Below the pieces are notes generated by a model. It saw only the letters and a list, made by a program, of their open reading frames with translations, made no database searches and was not told the origin of the DNA. DNA of 60,075 nucleotides, from positions 1 to 60,075 of the forward strand of contig JAKUOP010000011.1 of assembly GCA_022450565.1 (NCBI GenBank), read 5' to 3'. Each line of letters begins with the position of its first letter. The stretch's first letter is position 1. Positions 44,253 through 53,708 of the stretch are shown here, piece after piece. The position numbers were made by a program, and so were the translations under genes. This stretch comes from Candidatus Nitrosopelagicus sp. (GTDB lineage Archaea > Thermoproteota > Nitrososphaeria > Nitrososphaerales > Nitrosopumilaceae).

Positions 44253-44792
44253 TTGTCAAACGAATCAGATAAACTAACTTTGAAACATTTTGGAGTATCT
44301 CCATGGGAAATTAACGTGATGACCAGTCTTTTCCAAAAAAAAATTCTTACAACAGACGAAGAAATTGAAAGAGATTATGAAGATAAATATGTAAGTATGG
44401 TTGAAATTCCAATTCCATATTCATTTAATGAAGAATTCTTCAAATGGTTTGAGTATAAAGAATGGGAACGAGTAAAAGGAATTTTCAAAGAAATGAAGAG
44501 GAGAAGAGGTGATGGAAAAGCAATTAAAATTGATCTTAGTTTTGCTGGAGAACCTTCAATTAGATTCATTATAGACGCGGACGAAGGTCAGTGGTTTCGT
44601 GCATCAGTAGAAAAGATTGACTTTCTTTTAGAATTATTAGAATATCATCTGGATCCAAAAAAACTTCCTGACAATGTAACAGAAATAGAATATAATTTCG
44701 ATATAGATGCTGTTAGGTGGCGAATGAATACTGTAATTTCAAATGGAAAAAAATTCCAGAATTCTAAAGATGGTTGGAAGATTATTACTTGA
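44253..44792 (+). CDS. Hypothetical protein, about 179 aa
   Basis: Soluble acidic protein. The start is TTG at 44253 (SNESDKLTLKHFG) or TTG at 44244, three codons earlier; neither has a clear Shine-Dalgarno. The C-terminal half includes PSIRFIIDADEGQWFRASVE and NFDIDAVRWRMNTVISN. Not a family I recognise. Its end overlaps the convergent 144 aa gene by eight bases. Confidence 0.68.
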   Translation: MSNESDKLTLKHFGVSPWEINVMTSLFQKKILTTDEEIERDYEDKYVSMVEIPIPYSFNEEFFKWFEYKEWERVKGIFKEMKRRRGDGKAIKIDLSFAGEPSIRFIIDADEGQWFRASVEKIDFLLELLEYHLDPKKLPDNVTEIEYNFDIDAVRWRMNTVISNGKKFQNSKDGWKIIT

Positions 44793-45219
44793 TATCCTTT
44801 TCTAATGGTTCAACCATTTCATGTAGTGTACTATACTTTGTTTCAATAAATTTAATCGATTCTTCAAGTTTTTTGGATTTTCCATATTTGTAACGGATTA
44901 ATTCACGATGATGCCAAAAGTTCTTGCCTTCCTCTATTGTAATTGTAGTAAAATAATCTGTTCCCTTTATTGTATCAGGTAATTTCATAGAATATGGGAA
45001 AAGAAATTCTACCACAAACCATTCGTCACCATCAGGGTAATCGGAACCAGTTTCAATGTCAAAAAAAATGTGCAACAAATTGGATTTCATTAATCCATCA
45101 TCAACAATTGATGGATGATTCACATTAGATTTTTTGAAATCTAATTTCATTAATTCAGTTTCAAAAAAGCCCTTGATGATTGACTTACGAAATATTTTGT
45201 TTGCCTCTACTATTTTCAA
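44785..45219 (-). CDS. Hypothetical protein, 144 aa
   Basis: Soluble protein with a beta-rich middle (NLLHIFFDIETGSDYPDGDE, FVVEFLFPYSMKL) and a His-Arg segment FWHHRELIRYKYG. No recognised domain. It lies downstream of the oxidoreductase beta gene on the same strand, 36 bases after its stop if transcription reads through. Function unknown. Confidence 0.68.
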   Translation of the reverse strand: MKIVEANKIFRKSIIKGFFETELMKLDFKKSNVNHPSIVDDGLMKSNLLHIFFDIETGSDYPDGDEWFVVEFLFPYSMKLPDTIKGTDYFTTITIEEGKNFWHHRELIRYKYGKSKKLEESIKFIETKYSTLHEMVEPLEKDIK

Positions 45220-45255
45220 TTGTATTGTGATATGATTAAAACTATCTAATAATCA

Positions 45256-46239
45256 TTATTCATTTTTTGTTTTTTCAACATTTAATGAATCTAAAATTTT
45301 GTCTATATTTGTAATAGATTTTCCGTCACGTGAAATTTTTTGTAAAGCTGATGGATTTTCTAAATAATTTGGAATTTTATCAGTTAATCTTCTAGTAAAT
45401 GGTGTAATTAACTCATTTTTATAAAATATTCCAGTAGGTATTTTTGAATCCCATTCTAACGATTTTACAATTGCTTGTGTTTTTTTCTGATTTAATTCAG
45501 TTTCGTCACTATAGTGTACAACTGGATCATAATCAGTGTCTTCTAGTTTGTAAATACGAGGCATTGGTTTTTTGGTGGTCTCATCAATTCTATCTTCTCC
45601 ACTAAACCAATCTCGTGTGTTGATATCATTGTACGTAGGACATGGTTGTAAAACATCTAAAAATGCAAGACCTTTGTGTCGTACTGCAGCAACAATTAGA
45701 TCTTTTAATTGACGTACGTCGTATGAATAACCTCTAGCAACAAATGTAAATCCACTAGCAATAGCTAATCCAATTGGATTGACGTTATAATTGATGTTAG
45801 GTGTAGGAAGAGATTTAGTTTTTTCACCAAGTTTTAGAGTAGGTGATGCTTGACCTTTGGTTAATCCATAAACAGCATTATCAAATATTATGTATGTCAT
45901 ATCCACGTTACGTCGACCAGCGGCAACAAAATGACCTGCACCAATTCCAAGACCATCACCGTCTCCGCCTACAGCAATAATTTCCAGATTGGGATTTGCA
46001 ATTTTAGCACCTTGTGCAAAAGTTAGAACTCGTCCATGCAGAGTGTGTACTCCAAAAACATTAATGAAATGAGATGTTTTTCCAGAGCATCCAATACCTG
46101 AGAATATTGCAGATTGGTGTCTAGGAATTTCCATTTCTGCTAATGCCATTTGAATGGCATTAACAATTCCAAAGTCTCCACAACCAGGGCACCAATCATT
46201 ATGTACGTCAGTTTTAAAATCCCCTACTTTAAGCACCAT
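45256..46239 (-). CDS. korB: 2-oxoacid:ferredoxin oxidoreductase beta subunit
   Basis: 327 aa TPP-binding subunit. Four cysteine ligands for the [4Fe-4S] cluster: WCPGCGDFG (about 17, 20), FSGIGCSGK (about 51) and LQPCPTYND (about 200). TPP/Mg site: [14 protein letters not shown] near 92. Like Sulfolobus two-subunit enzymes it lacks a fused delta subunit. It oxidises pyruvate and/or 2-oxoglutarate to acyl-CoA, or runs in the reductive direction. It overlaps the alpha gene by 11 bases. Confidence 0.92.
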   Translation of the reverse strand: MVLKVGDFKTDVHNDWCPGCGDFGIVNAIQMALAEMEIPRHQSAIFSGIGCSGKTSHFINVFGVHTLHGRVLTFAQGAKIANPNLEIIAVGGDGDGLGIGAGHFVAAGRRNVDMTYIIFDNAVYGLTKGQASPTLKLGEKTKSLPTPNINYNVNPIGLAIASGFTFVARGYSYDVRQLKDLIVAAVRHKGLAFLDVLQPCPTYNDINTRDWFSGEDRIDETTKKPMPRIYKLEDTDYDPVVHYSDETELNQKKTQAIVKSLEWDSKIPTGIFYKNELITPFTRRLTDKIPNYLENPSALQKISRDGKSITNIDKILDSLNVEKTKNE

Positions 46240-48139
46240 ATGTCAAAACCTCTCTTTTTTGCGCATTGTTGTTAGTAATTTTTTTTAATGTGTCGTATAT
46301 TTCAGTACAAGTCATTGGTCTTCCTGTGAATTTTAGAATGTAATAATCAGGATCTTTTTCCAAGTTTTGCCTAATTAATGAGCCAAGTTGGCCATCGTAA
46401 TTTGCTTCAACATTGATAATAGTTTTAGAGTTAGAAAGATGTTTTTTTAATAGTTCTTTTGGGAATGGATGTAACAGTTTAATTTCAATAAAACCAATAT
46501 CGATTCCATCATTTTTTAACATCTCAATTGCGTCAAGAATTGGACCTTGGGTTGACCCCCATGAAACAATACAAAAATCACCTTCAGAATGTTGTATTAT
46601 TTGTTCAGATTCAGGAATTTTTTCAAGAATGTAACCTAAACGCGATTGTCTTTTATCCATCTTTTCCACACGGTTTACTGGATCCTCAGATATGTGACCT
46701 TGTGTGTCACTTTCATCTCCAGTATTCCAAAATATTCCATTTTCCAAACCTAATTTTGATCTAGGGGATATTCCATCTTCTGTATGTGCAAATCTGTTAT
46801 AATTATCTGAAGTAATTTCTTCTAATAGTTTTCCTCTATCAATGTTGACTTTGGTTTCATCAAATCTCTCACAAGTAGTAACAGAACTAGCAATGAATTT
46901 GTCTAACATGTGTATGACAGGGACTTGGAAAATATCAGCGTAATTAAAGACCTGAGTTGTATCATAGAAACTATCTGAAACATTACCAGATGCATAGACA
47001 ATTCTAGGAAATTCTCCAACACCGGAATTTATTGCACACAATAAATCATCTTGACCATGACGTGTAGGCAAGCCGGTTGATGGTCCACTTCTTTGATAAA
47101 ATGTAATAACAACTGGAACTTCATTAATTCCTGCCCAACTCAAACATTCAGTCATCAATGCAAATCCAGGTCCAGAAGTACATGTTGCAGAACGTACACC
47201 GGTTAAAGAAGAACCAATTGCCATACCTATTGCCGATATTTCATCTTCGGTTTGTACCACAAGGGTGGAACCAGGACGACCTTCATTAATTTCAAGTATT
47301 TCATTAGTTTCAAGAAAATTACTTTCATCAGTTGCGGGAGTTATTGGATAGTATGATTGAAATCTACAACCAGAAATTATTTTTCCAATGGACGTACCAT
47401 AATATCCTTGAACAAGAATTGTATTATCTTGAATATCTTTTGTCGCAAATTTCAGATTATTATGTTCAAATTTTGCAGCAGCATAATTGTAAGCAAAATT
47501 TGCAGCAGACACATTAATCTCAGCTATGGGTTTTTTCTTTGAAAAAATTGAATTGACTGAATCTGTTAGTTTTTCAGAAGGGATCATTAATAGTCCAAGT
47601 GATAATGAAACTCCCAGAACATTGAACATACGACTCATATTTTTAATTCGTGGATTTTCCAATTTTTCAGATAATTCAGTTAAAAGACTACGGAAAGAGA
47701 CAGAATGAACTTTCACACCATTTTCAGATGCTAAATCTAACATTCCTTTAACAGTTGCTTCTTTATTTTTGGACTTTAGAAGATTTTCCAGTCTATCTTT
47801 AAAATCATTTTCAAATGTAATAACATCTGAAACTCTCATATTTTCTAAAGTTGAGTCATAAATGATAATTCCATTTTCTAAAACATCATCAGCATGACGG
47901 AAGATGGTTTCTGCATCAAATGCAATTAGCATATTTGTTCCTTTTACACTAGAACGTATTTTTTCGTCAGATATACGAACTGCAAAATAGCTATGTTCGC
48001 CTTTAATGTTTGAATAATATTCACGTTTTCCAAATATTTGATATCCCATTTTTGAGAAAACCTGGGAGAATATGTTTGCAGCAGTTTCAACACCACTACC
48101 TTGTGGTCCACCAATCATCCATGTAAAATCAGTAGCCAT
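46229..48139 (-). CDS. korA: 2-oxoacid:ferredoxin oxidoreductase fused gamma-alpha subunit
   Basis: About 636 aa. An N-terminal gamma domain ([16 protein letters not shown] near residue 7) is fused to the alpha domain carrying [14 protein letters not shown] near 260, the motif recognised in Sulfolobus-type enzymes. The start is set at ATG 48139 ([11 protein letters not shown]); the in-frame extension up to 48238 overlaps the Cys-rich gene in another frame and lacks similarity to the family. Substrate (pyruvate vs 2-oxoglutarate) cannot be fixed by sequence alone. Confidence 0.92.
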   Translation of the reverse strand: MATDFTWMIGGPQGSGVETAANIFSQVFSKMGYQIFGKREYYSNIKGEHSYFAVRISDEKIRSSVKGTNMLIAFDAETIFRHADDVLENGIIIYDSTLENMRVSDVITFENDFKDRLENLLKSKNKEATVKGMLDLASENGVKVHSVSFRSLLTELSEKLENPRIKNMSRMFNVLGVSLSLGLLMIPSEKLTDSVNSIFSKKKPIAEINVSAANFAYNYAAAKFEHNNLKFATKDIQDNTILVQGYYGTSIGKIISGCRFQSYYPITPATDESNFLETNEILEINEGRPGSTLVVQTEDEISAIGMAIGSSLTGVRSATCTSGPGFALMTECLSWAGINEVPVVITFYQRSGPSTGLPTRHGQDDLLCAINSGVGEFPRIVYASGNVSDSFYDTTQVFNYADIFQVPVIHMLDKFIASSVTTCERFDETKVNIDRGKLLEEITSDNYNRFAHTEDGISPRSKLGLENGIFWNTGDESDTQGHISEDPVNRVEKMDKRQSRLGYILEKIPESEQIIQHSEGDFCIVSWGSTQGPILDAIEMLKNDGIDIGFIEIKLLHPFPKELLKKHLSNSKTIINVEANYDGQLGSLIRQNLEKDPDYYILKFTGRPMTCTEIYDTLKKITNNNAQKREVLTYGA

Positions 48140-48140
48140 T

Positions 48141-48275
48141 CTATCCACCTGTTGCCGCATCAAATAATGCACACTCGCATTTATCACGTTCACCACAATA
48201 TGGGCAAACACAAATACATTGTTCAATGGGTTTTTCACATTCGGAACAATTTAGAAGTTCATCAGAGGAAGACAA
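48141..48275 (-). CDS. Cys-rich zinc-ribbon-like microprotein, 44 aa
   Basis: TTG start at 48275, TAG at 48141, just before the korA ATG. 44 residues with eight cysteines: CSEC (10, 13), CICVCPYC (20, 22, 24, 27) and CEC (33, 35), ending ALFDAATGG. Likely one or two zinc or Fe-S sites. A TATA element ~24 bases upstream supports the TTG as a leaderless start. It probably leads the korAB transcript. Role unknown; a small electron-transfer or metal-sensing protein is speculation. Confidence 0.68.
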   Translation of the reverse strand: MSSSDELLNCSECEKPIEQCICVCPYCGERDKCECALFDAATGG

Positions 48276-48288
48276 TATTTCTAGTAGT

Positions 48289-48303
48289 ATTAAATATTAT
48301 AAA
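48289..48303. promoter_or_regulatory. Shared bidirectional TATA-like element
   Basis: A near-palindromic TTAAATATTATAAAT stretch is centred about 24-27 bases from both the TTG at 48275 (minus) and the ATG at 48323 (plus). One AT-box could serve both leaderless genes. Confidence 0.5.
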
Positions 48304-48322
48304 TGGTTTGACCATACATTCA

Positions 48323-49291
48323 ATGAAAAAACGTTTCAGTGTGTTGGTTACAAGACGCCTACATAGATCTGCACTAAAAGAGTTAGAGAAAAAATGCAAT
48401 GTCCACTTACATTCAGGGGAAATTCCAATTGCAAAAAAAAATCTAATAAATAAAATTAAAGATATGGAAGGTTTGATTTGCCACCCTTATGATATAGTAG
48501 ATAAAGAAGTCATCAGTAATGCAGAGAATCTCAAAGTAATTAGTACTTTTAGTGTGGGTTTTGATCATATTGATATAAAATTTGCAAAATCTCGGAAGAT
48601 CAAAATTGGCTATACCCCAGAAGTTTTGACAAATGCAACAGCCGAATTAACAATCGGATTAATTTTAGACGCATTGAGGAGAATTTCAGAGGGGGATAGA
48701 ATTATTCGCGATAAAAAATGGAATCAGATTTTTGGTGCCTATGATTATACAGGAATAGAAGTCTCAGGTAAAATTATAGGAATTATAGGAATGGGGAGAA
48801 TTGGTAGAGAGGTTGCAAGGAAGGCAAATGGTTTGGGCATGAAAGTGATTTATCATAATAGAAAACCAATCTCAAAGAGATTAGAAAGAATGTTGAAGGC
48901 AAAGTATGTCTCAGAAAATGCACTCTACAAAAATAGTGATATAATTTCGCTTCATGTTCCTTACAACAATAATACACATCATTTAATGAATTCAAAAATT
49001 TTTAAAATTATGAAAAAAACTTCTTTTCTGATAAATACATCCAGAGGAAAAATTGTAAATGAAAAACATCTAGTTTCTGCATTGAAAACAAAACAGATTC
49101 AAGGTGCAGGAATGGATGTATACGAAATGGAACCAATTAAGAAAGATAATCCATTATTAAAATTAGAAAATGTTGTTTTATCTCCACATGTTGGGAGTTC
49201 AACTAAAGAAACAAGACAAAAAATGTCAGATATCACAGCAAAAAATCTAATTTTAGGATTAGAAGGAAAAAAATTACTTTATTCAGTTTAA
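48323..49291 (+). CDS. D-2-hydroxyacid dehydrogenase (glyoxylate/hydroxypyruvate reductase family)
   Basis: About 322 aa NAD(P)-dependent dehydrogenase. Rossmann motif GIIGMGRIGREVARKA (near residue 155), catalytic Arg in NTSRGKIVNE (near 238), Glu near 270 and His in LSPHVGSS (near 290). No ACT domain, so not 3-phosphoglycerate dehydrogenase with regulation. ATG 48323 is chosen; in-frame upstream codons lie antisense to korA and the Cys-rich gene. Substrate unknown. Confidence 0.9.
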   Translation: MKKRFSVLVTRRLHRSALKELEKKCNVHLHSGEIPIAKKNLINKIKDMEGLICHPYDIVDKEVISNAENLKVISTFSVGFDHIDIKFAKSRKIKIGYTPEVLTNATAELTIGLILDALRRISEGDRIIRDKKWNQIFGAYDYTGIEVSGKIIGIIGMGRIGREVARKANGLGMKVIYHNRKPISKRLERMLKAKYVSENALYKNSDIISLHVPYNNNTHHLMNSKIFKIMKKTSFLINTSRGKIVNEKHLVSALKTKQIQGAGMDVYEMEPIKKDNPLLKLENVVLSPHVGSSTKETRQKMSDITAKNLILGLEGKKLLYSV

Positions 49292-49554
49292 TCTAACTGG
49301 ATAAGCATATCATCGGGATTACCCTTAACACAATCAGTTCCCACTGCTTTTAGTTTCTGAAACTCTAGTGTCCCATCAGGGATTTTTCCTATTTTTTGAA
49401 GCTCCCCAATTTTTACAGATACAACATCCTTATGTTTTTCACATGTAATTCCAACCATGTAAGAATCATCATTATGAATTATTTCTACAACATATTCAGG
49501 CGGATTTACACAATCACGATCATTTTGTTTTACAGAACATCTATCAGGTAACAT
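49288..49554 (-). CDS. Small hypothetical protein with Cys/His ligand pattern, 88 aa
   Basis: C6, C15 and C38-x2-H41 (DRCSVKQNDRDCVNPP, then GITCEKHKD) could form a single zinc site. A further Cys is near residue 75. No recognised family name. It overlaps the end of the convergent dehydrogenase gene by four bases and lies just downstream of the FAD oxidase, likely in the same transcript. Confidence 0.7.
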   Translation of the reverse strand: MLPDRCSVKQNDRDCVNPPEYVVEIIHNDDSYMVGITCEKHKDVVSVKIGELQKIGKIPDGTLEFQKLKAVGTDCVKGNPDDMLIQLD

Positions 49555-49577
49555 AAGAATACCAATTTGAGGGAATA

Positions 49578-50885
49578 TTAAATTTGTTCTATTATAGAAT
49601 TAAAATCCCATAATGAATTTTTTTGGGATTTAGGATTCTTCAAAAATCCTTTATCCTGTAATTTTTTAACAACTAAAGCAGAATATGCAGGTGCTCCAGT
49701 TGCACCTGGTGAGTTATAATTTACAATATGAAATGAGTTTTGACCTTCACGCTCCAGAACATCAGGTATGAAATTTCCTTCAGGAGAAATAACAGGAGTT
49801 CGTATTCCTGCAGTCCCTTTTTTGGTGAAATAATTAGGTTCAAGTGAAGGGATGAAATTCATTACACGCTGAACCATTGCATCTTTTGAGATTGAGCTTC
49901 TAAATTCATGCGTAATTAAAGATAAGAAATCAGGATTTAGGAATAATTTTTTTGCACCGCCAGTTAAGATGTCACCTAATTTCGATATTGTAGTTTGTAT
50001 ATCAGTTACAAATCCATCATAAGTTTCAGGCGTGGGAACAGGCACAGCGTTAGGACCAATTTCAGTAGTTCCATTTGCACGTTTAATCCAATGAGGATCA
50101 AGAAATGGAAACTCAGGATGTCTTGCAACGGAATAGATGTTTGTTTTTACAATATCAGCATAGTTACTATCAGCTATCCAATATTCACCTCTGAAATGAA
50201 GATCGGAGTATGATTCAAACAAATCAAATTGCTTTGCAATATCAAGCGAATTACCACCAGAGCAATTGATAATATATTTACACTCAATAGATGAATTGTC
50301 TGTGAAATTGATTTGAACAGAATCATTTTTCTGTTGAAATGATTTTACAGTTTTTTGAAAAATAAATTCTGTAGAATTTTGTCTTGAAATATTCTTAATT
50401 TCTTGAGTTAGTTTTGAATAATCAGTTGATACATCATCTTTGCAAAGTAACCCAGAATAACATTCAAGATTTTTTTCTTTTTGTTTTAATCCATTGGAAT
50501 CAAGTATTAACAAACTATCCTCATTTACACCATTTTCTATTCCCCATTTTTGATATTTTTCCAATGTTTTATGTTGCAATTCATCTATTGCAACTTCTAT
50601 CGTTCCAATCTCCATCCAGGGAGATTGAGTTTGTATTGCAAGTGTTTTCCACAAATTACGGGAGAGGTATGCAGATTTTGCAAAAATTTTTTTCTTTTCA
50701 GGATCAAGATAGAAAGGAGTATGAACTACGCCAGTATTTCGACCACTAGTATGTTTTGCAACATCAGATTCTTTGTCTATCACACATACACTTGAATCAT
50801 AAAGATTTGAAATCCAATATGAGATTGTTGTACCTAAAATTCCACCACCGATTATACCAATATCAAAATTTTTCAATGAGTTCAA
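49578..50885 (-). CDS. FAD-dependent oxidoreductase, LhgO-like (L-2-hydroxyglutarate oxidase family)
   Basis: 435 aa, DAO fold. FAD-binding GIIGGGILGTTISYW at residue ~10 and HTSGRNTGVVHTPFY near 45. The block FRGEYWIAD followed by YSVARHPEFPFLDPHW and GTTEIGPNAVPV matches LhgO-type enzymes. LhgO oxidises L-2-hydroxyglutarate to 2-oxoglutarate, which would suit the nearby 2-oxoacid oxidoreductase, but other 2-hydroxyacids or amino acids are possible. Confidence 0.85.
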   Translation of the reverse strand: MNSLKNFDIGIIGGGILGTTISYWISNLYDSSVCVIDKESDVAKHTSGRNTGVVHTPFYLDPEKKKIFAKSAYLSRNLWKTLAIQTQSPWMEIGTIEVAIDELQHKTLEKYQKWGIENGVNEDSLLILDSNGLKQKEKNLECYSGLLCKDDVSTDYSKLTQEIKNISRQNSTEFIFQKTVKSFQQKNDSVQINFTDNSSIECKYIINCSGGNSLDIAKQFDLFESYSDLHFRGEYWIADSNYADIVKTNIYSVARHPEFPFLDPHWIKRANGTTEIGPNAVPVPTPETYDGFVTDIQTTISKLGDILTGGAKKLFLNPDFLSLITHEFRSSISKDAMVQRVMNFIPSLEPNYFTKKGTAGIRTPVISPEGNFIPDVLEREGQNSFHIVNYNSPGATGAPAYSALVVKKLQDKGFLKNPKSQKNSLWDFNSIIEQI

Positions 50886-50917
50886 TCATACTTGCTTAAA
50901 TTTTAAATTAAAGATGG

Positions 50918-51016
50918 CGCCGGGAGAGAGATTTGAACTCTCGATCCCTTGCGAGAACGCGCTTTATGGTTTGGTAATTTCCAGGCGCGCGCCCTACCAG
51001 GCTAGGCGACCCCGGC
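50918..51016 (-). tRNA. tRNA-Ser(GGA) with a short intron
   Basis: Acceptor GCCGGGG pairs with TCCCGGC; the anticodon stem CGCGC/GCGCG encloses CTGGAA and, after an insert, A, giving anticodon GGA. A 15-base intron is inferred at 50964-50978, at the usual position 37/38. A long variable arm (TCTC/GGGA, loop GCAA) confirms Ser. The T-arm is GAGAGTTCAAATCTCTC. The bases after the discriminator G read CCA (50915-50917). TTTTTATAATGATATT upstream serves as TATA element. Confidence 0.93.
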
Positions 51017-51073
51017 AATAGCTTTCGCCAAATTACAACTAGAATATCATTATAAAAATGCACTAGAAATGAA

Positions 51074-51520
51074 TTATTTCAAAATATTGATTGTGACAAT
51101 TTTCTCTATAATTTCTTCCTCAATGGTAATTGCTTTAACTGAAATTTTGTATGCACCCTCAAGAATTTGGGTTTCATCGTTTTTTAGCTGATTCCAAACA
51201 AATTCAACTTCTTCATGAGATTCAAGTTTTGAAATAACCTGTGAGGAGATCGGTGAATAGATTGGTATGCTATCTAATTGCTTAATAACTAAACCATAAG
51301 AAGTGTCAGGGAATCCTAATTCATCGGTACCAGAGTTAACGATCTTTATTGTAATTGGTTCGCCAAGTTTGAAATCAGTTTTTTCTGTGACTACTGATAA
51401 AGACGTTCCATCAACATAGACCAGTTGTTCCTCAATTCCAAATTCATACAAAAATATTCCAAACAATGGACCTGCTATTACACCCAATGCAATAGCTAAA
51501 ATTAATCCTCTTGGAAACAT
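51074..51520 (-). CDS. Membrane-anchored Ig-like (BsuPI-type) protein, 148 aa
   Basis: N-terminal hydrophobic segment (residues ~5-27) that could be an uncleaved anchor or signal, then a beta-rich domain: FKLGEPITIKIVNSGTDELG and a EGAYKISVKA strand near the end. The pattern resembles intracellular proteinase inhibitor-like (BsuPI) or other Ig-like folds. Probably extracytoplasmic. It lies directly downstream of cbf5 in the same direction. Role unknown. Confidence 0.7.
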   Translation of the reverse strand: MFPRGLILAIALGVIAGPLFGIFLYEFGIEEQLVYVDGTSLSVVTEKTDFKLGEPITIKIVNSGTDELGFPDTSYGLVIKQLDSIPIYSPISSQVISKLESHEEVEFVWNQLKNDETQILEGAYKISVKAITIEEEIIEKIVTINILK

Positions 51521-51533
51521 TTCTTTTTCCTCC

Positions 51534-52529
51534 TTATTCTTTTGGAGATGGACTGGTTCTCCAACTTTTAGGATATGTGTTTGGTTTCATAATAATTCTT
51601 TTTGTTTGAAATGCATATCCTTTGTTGTTTTCTTTAATTTCTGATTCTGATAATAATGCTTCTGCAAGTGCAATTATCTCTCCTTTTTGAGAGTATACAC
51701 CAACTAGGTCACCTTGTAAAAGATTTGGAGATATTTGTAATATGCCTGGTATGGCAAGCTGTGCACCATGACATAAAGAATCAATTGCTGAATCCCGAAT
51801 AACTACTGATTTAATTTCACTTAATGTGTGCTCTATCGGCAAAATAATTTTTTTAAGTTTTGTTCCATCCTCAGTTTCCTTCCACGTATAATATGCATCT
51901 GCTACTTCATGCATTGTTACTAACTGTTCTTCAGTAAATTGATGAACCTTCGAGCGTCTTAGTTCAATCATAGAACCTCCAAAACCTAAAATTTCTCCCA
52001 TATCATAATATAATTTTCTAATGTATGTTCCAGCCTCGCATAAAACACGCAATAATACTAGCCTTTCTTTCTGTTCTAGTAATTCTAATTCATAAATAGT
52101 TCTAGTTCTTGTTTGACGTACAACCGATGAACGTTGAGGTGGTTTTTGATAGATTTCCCCTCTGAATAAGTCTAGAGTCTGAAGTAGTTTCTCTTTTGAG
52201 GGTAGTGAATGTAAACGACCTAAACCAATGTATTCTTTTGGTCCTAATAGTAAAACACCCAATGCCTTAGTTCCTTCTCCTAAGCCTAGTGGAAGCACTC
52301 CAGAAACTTGTGGATCTAATGTACCACTATGACCAATCTTAGGAATTTCTAGAATTCTTTTTGTCCATGCAACAACTTCATGGCTTGTAGGACCTGGTGG
52401 CTTATCAACTAGAATTAGACCATATTCTAAAAGTTGTTCAATGGTTCTTTGATCATATTTTACACCATATTCTGGATTTGTAATATCCTCATCAATTTTT
52501 ACTAAATTCTCTAATTGTTTTAAAGTCAA
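51534..52529 (-). CDS. cbf5: H/ACA RNP pseudouridine synthase Cbf5
   Basis: 331 aa TruB-family catalytic subunit of archaeal H/ACA RNPs, also able to make Psi55 in tRNA. LILVDKPPGPTSHEVVAWTK near residue 38, catalytic Asp72 in GHSGTLDPQVSGVLP, and a C-terminal PUA domain (~245-320) with LQGDLVGVYSQKGEIIALAE. It overlaps cmk by four bases, part of the archaeal spc-distal cluster. Confidence 0.95.
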   Translation of the reverse strand: MTLKQLENLVKIDEDITNPEYGVKYDQRTIEQLLEYGLILVDKPPGPTSHEVVAWTKRILEIPKIGHSGTLDPQVSGVLPLGLGEGTKALGVLLLGPKEYIGLGRLHSLPSKEKLLQTLDLFRGEIYQKPPQRSSVVRQTRTRTIYELELLEQKERLVLLRVLCEAGTYIRKLYYDMGEILGFGGSMIELRRSKVHQFTEEQLVTMHEVADAYYTWKETEDGTKLKKIILPIEHTLSEIKSVVIRDSAIDSLCHGAQLAIPGILQISPNLLQGDLVGVYSQKGEIIALAEALLSESEIKENNKGYAFQTKRIIMKPNTYPKSWRTSPSPKE

Positions 52530-53086
52530 AGTAATTCTCTCACAGTAGTTTTTGCAATATCTAGGACCTCTTCGGCATTAAGATCATCTGTATTGATAAT
52601 CTTATCAAATACTGAAAGATCCTCACCGAATTCAAAATTATAAAGTGATTTGTAAATTTTCTTATTTTCATCAAATCTTTTTTTTACTACTTCTAATGCA
52701 GCTAATTCAGTAACTTTATCACGAGTTTTCATCCTCTTTGCACTATTTTCAAAACTGCCTGAAAGCCATAACTTGATACCATCATTAACTAACCATGGAA
52801 GAGTATAACTTGTAATAACCACATTACCCTGATGAAAATATTCCTGTAATTTCTGATCAACTTTTTTATCGAATTCAGGGTTGGTTTTTCGTTTGTCTAG
52901 AAAGTTCATTCCATCTTGAGTATCCCACCAATCATCACCTTTTGATGAAAATCCTTCCTCTTCTGCCAGTTCTTTTAGTATATCACCACCACTAAGATGT
53001 TTTAAACTAAATTCTTCTGCTAAGCCTTTTGCCACTGTGGTTTTTCCAATAGCAGGGGGACCAGAAATTATTACGGATCTTAACAA
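52526..53086 (-). CDS. cmk: Cytidylate kinase, archaeal type
   Basis: 186 aa. P-loop ISGPPAIGKTTVAKGL at residue ~7, then LKHLSGGDILKELAEEEG, the archaeal Cmk signature. Phosphorylates CMP/dCMP. It lies between the DUF106 and cbf5 genes, the conserved order, but without the L34e and L14e genes that separate them in many other archaea. Confidence 0.92.
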   Translation of the reverse strand: MLRSVIISGPPAIGKTTVAKGLAEEFSLKHLSGGDILKELAEEEGFSSKGDDWWDTQDGMNFLDKRKTNPEFDKKVDQKLQEYFHQGNVVITSYTLPWLVNDGIKLWLSGSFENSAKRMKTRDKVTELAALEVVKKRFDENKKIYKSLYNFEFGEDLSVFDKIINTDDLNAEEVLDIAKTTVRELL

Positions 53087-53087
53087 G

Positions 53088-53708
53088 TTATCCTAAATCC
53101 ATTTGAGTCTTAGTTACTTTCATTATGATTCCACTGAATGCAATGGAAGCTAAGAAATACATGGCCCACAAGTAGATTTCATTTTCCTGACCACAATACT
53201 GTGCTTCGGCTACTTTAGCAGCAGTACATGTCAATTCAAACCAGTCACCAGGAATTACGTTTAATGGAATTGGTGATATGCCAACAGTGTATGAAAATAA
53301 CTGTGGTAGAACAAAGTAGAAAATTAACAATAATGGTATAATTGTAATCATCATTGGACGAATGTTCATTTGCATCATTTCCATGTTCATTTTATTCATG
53401 TAAGCAGATTTTTTGTTTGCTTTAGCAATTCTTTCTTGATCCTTTGATCTAAATGCAGCCATACGTTCCTTTTGCCATGATCTTACTTCTTTTGTAATTC
53501 TTCTCCATTTTACTTGATCAACCATCTTTCGTCTGATTCCAGAGTTAAACAGATTAAGTAGAATTGCAAATCCTACCATTCCAAAGAATGATGGAATCAT
53601 TCCCTTAACCATTGGGTCAGCACTTCCAAGAGGACCTTCTCTAATTCCAAACATATCCATTTGGAGAAATAGCACGTCGATAAAATTTAGAATAATATTG
53701 AATTCCAT
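53088..53708 (-). CDS. DUF106/EMC3-family membrane protein (YidC/Oxa1-like)
   Basis: 206 aa, with about three or four hydrophobic segments and a cytoplasmic basic coiled coil (residues ~60-115, NSGIRRKMVDQVKWRRITKE, MNKMNMEMMQMNIRPMMITI). This is the archaeal Ylp1/DUF106 group, related to Oxa1/YidC/EMC3 insertases. Its position next to secY and adk supports a role in membrane protein insertion. Confidence 0.9.
   Translation of the reverse strand: MEFNIILNFIDVLFLQMDMFGIREGPLGSADPMVKGMIPSFFGMVGFAILLNLFNSGIRRKMVDQVKWRRITKEVRSWQKERMAAFRSKDQERIAKANKKSAYMNKMNMEMMQMNIRPMMITIIPLLLIFYFVLPQLFSYTVGISPIPLNVIPGDWFELTCTAAKVAEAQYCGQENEIYLWAMYFLASIAFSGIIMKVTKTQMDLG

Noticed and set aside
48140-48238. N-terminal extension of korA
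   Set aside because: The extra 33 residues do not fit the enzyme family, and this DNA encodes the Cys-rich microprotein in another frame.
48101-48322. N-terminal extension of the hydroxyacid dehydrogenase
   Set aside because: It lies antisense to korA and the microprotein; the family begins at the ATG 48323, which has a correctly spaced TATA element.
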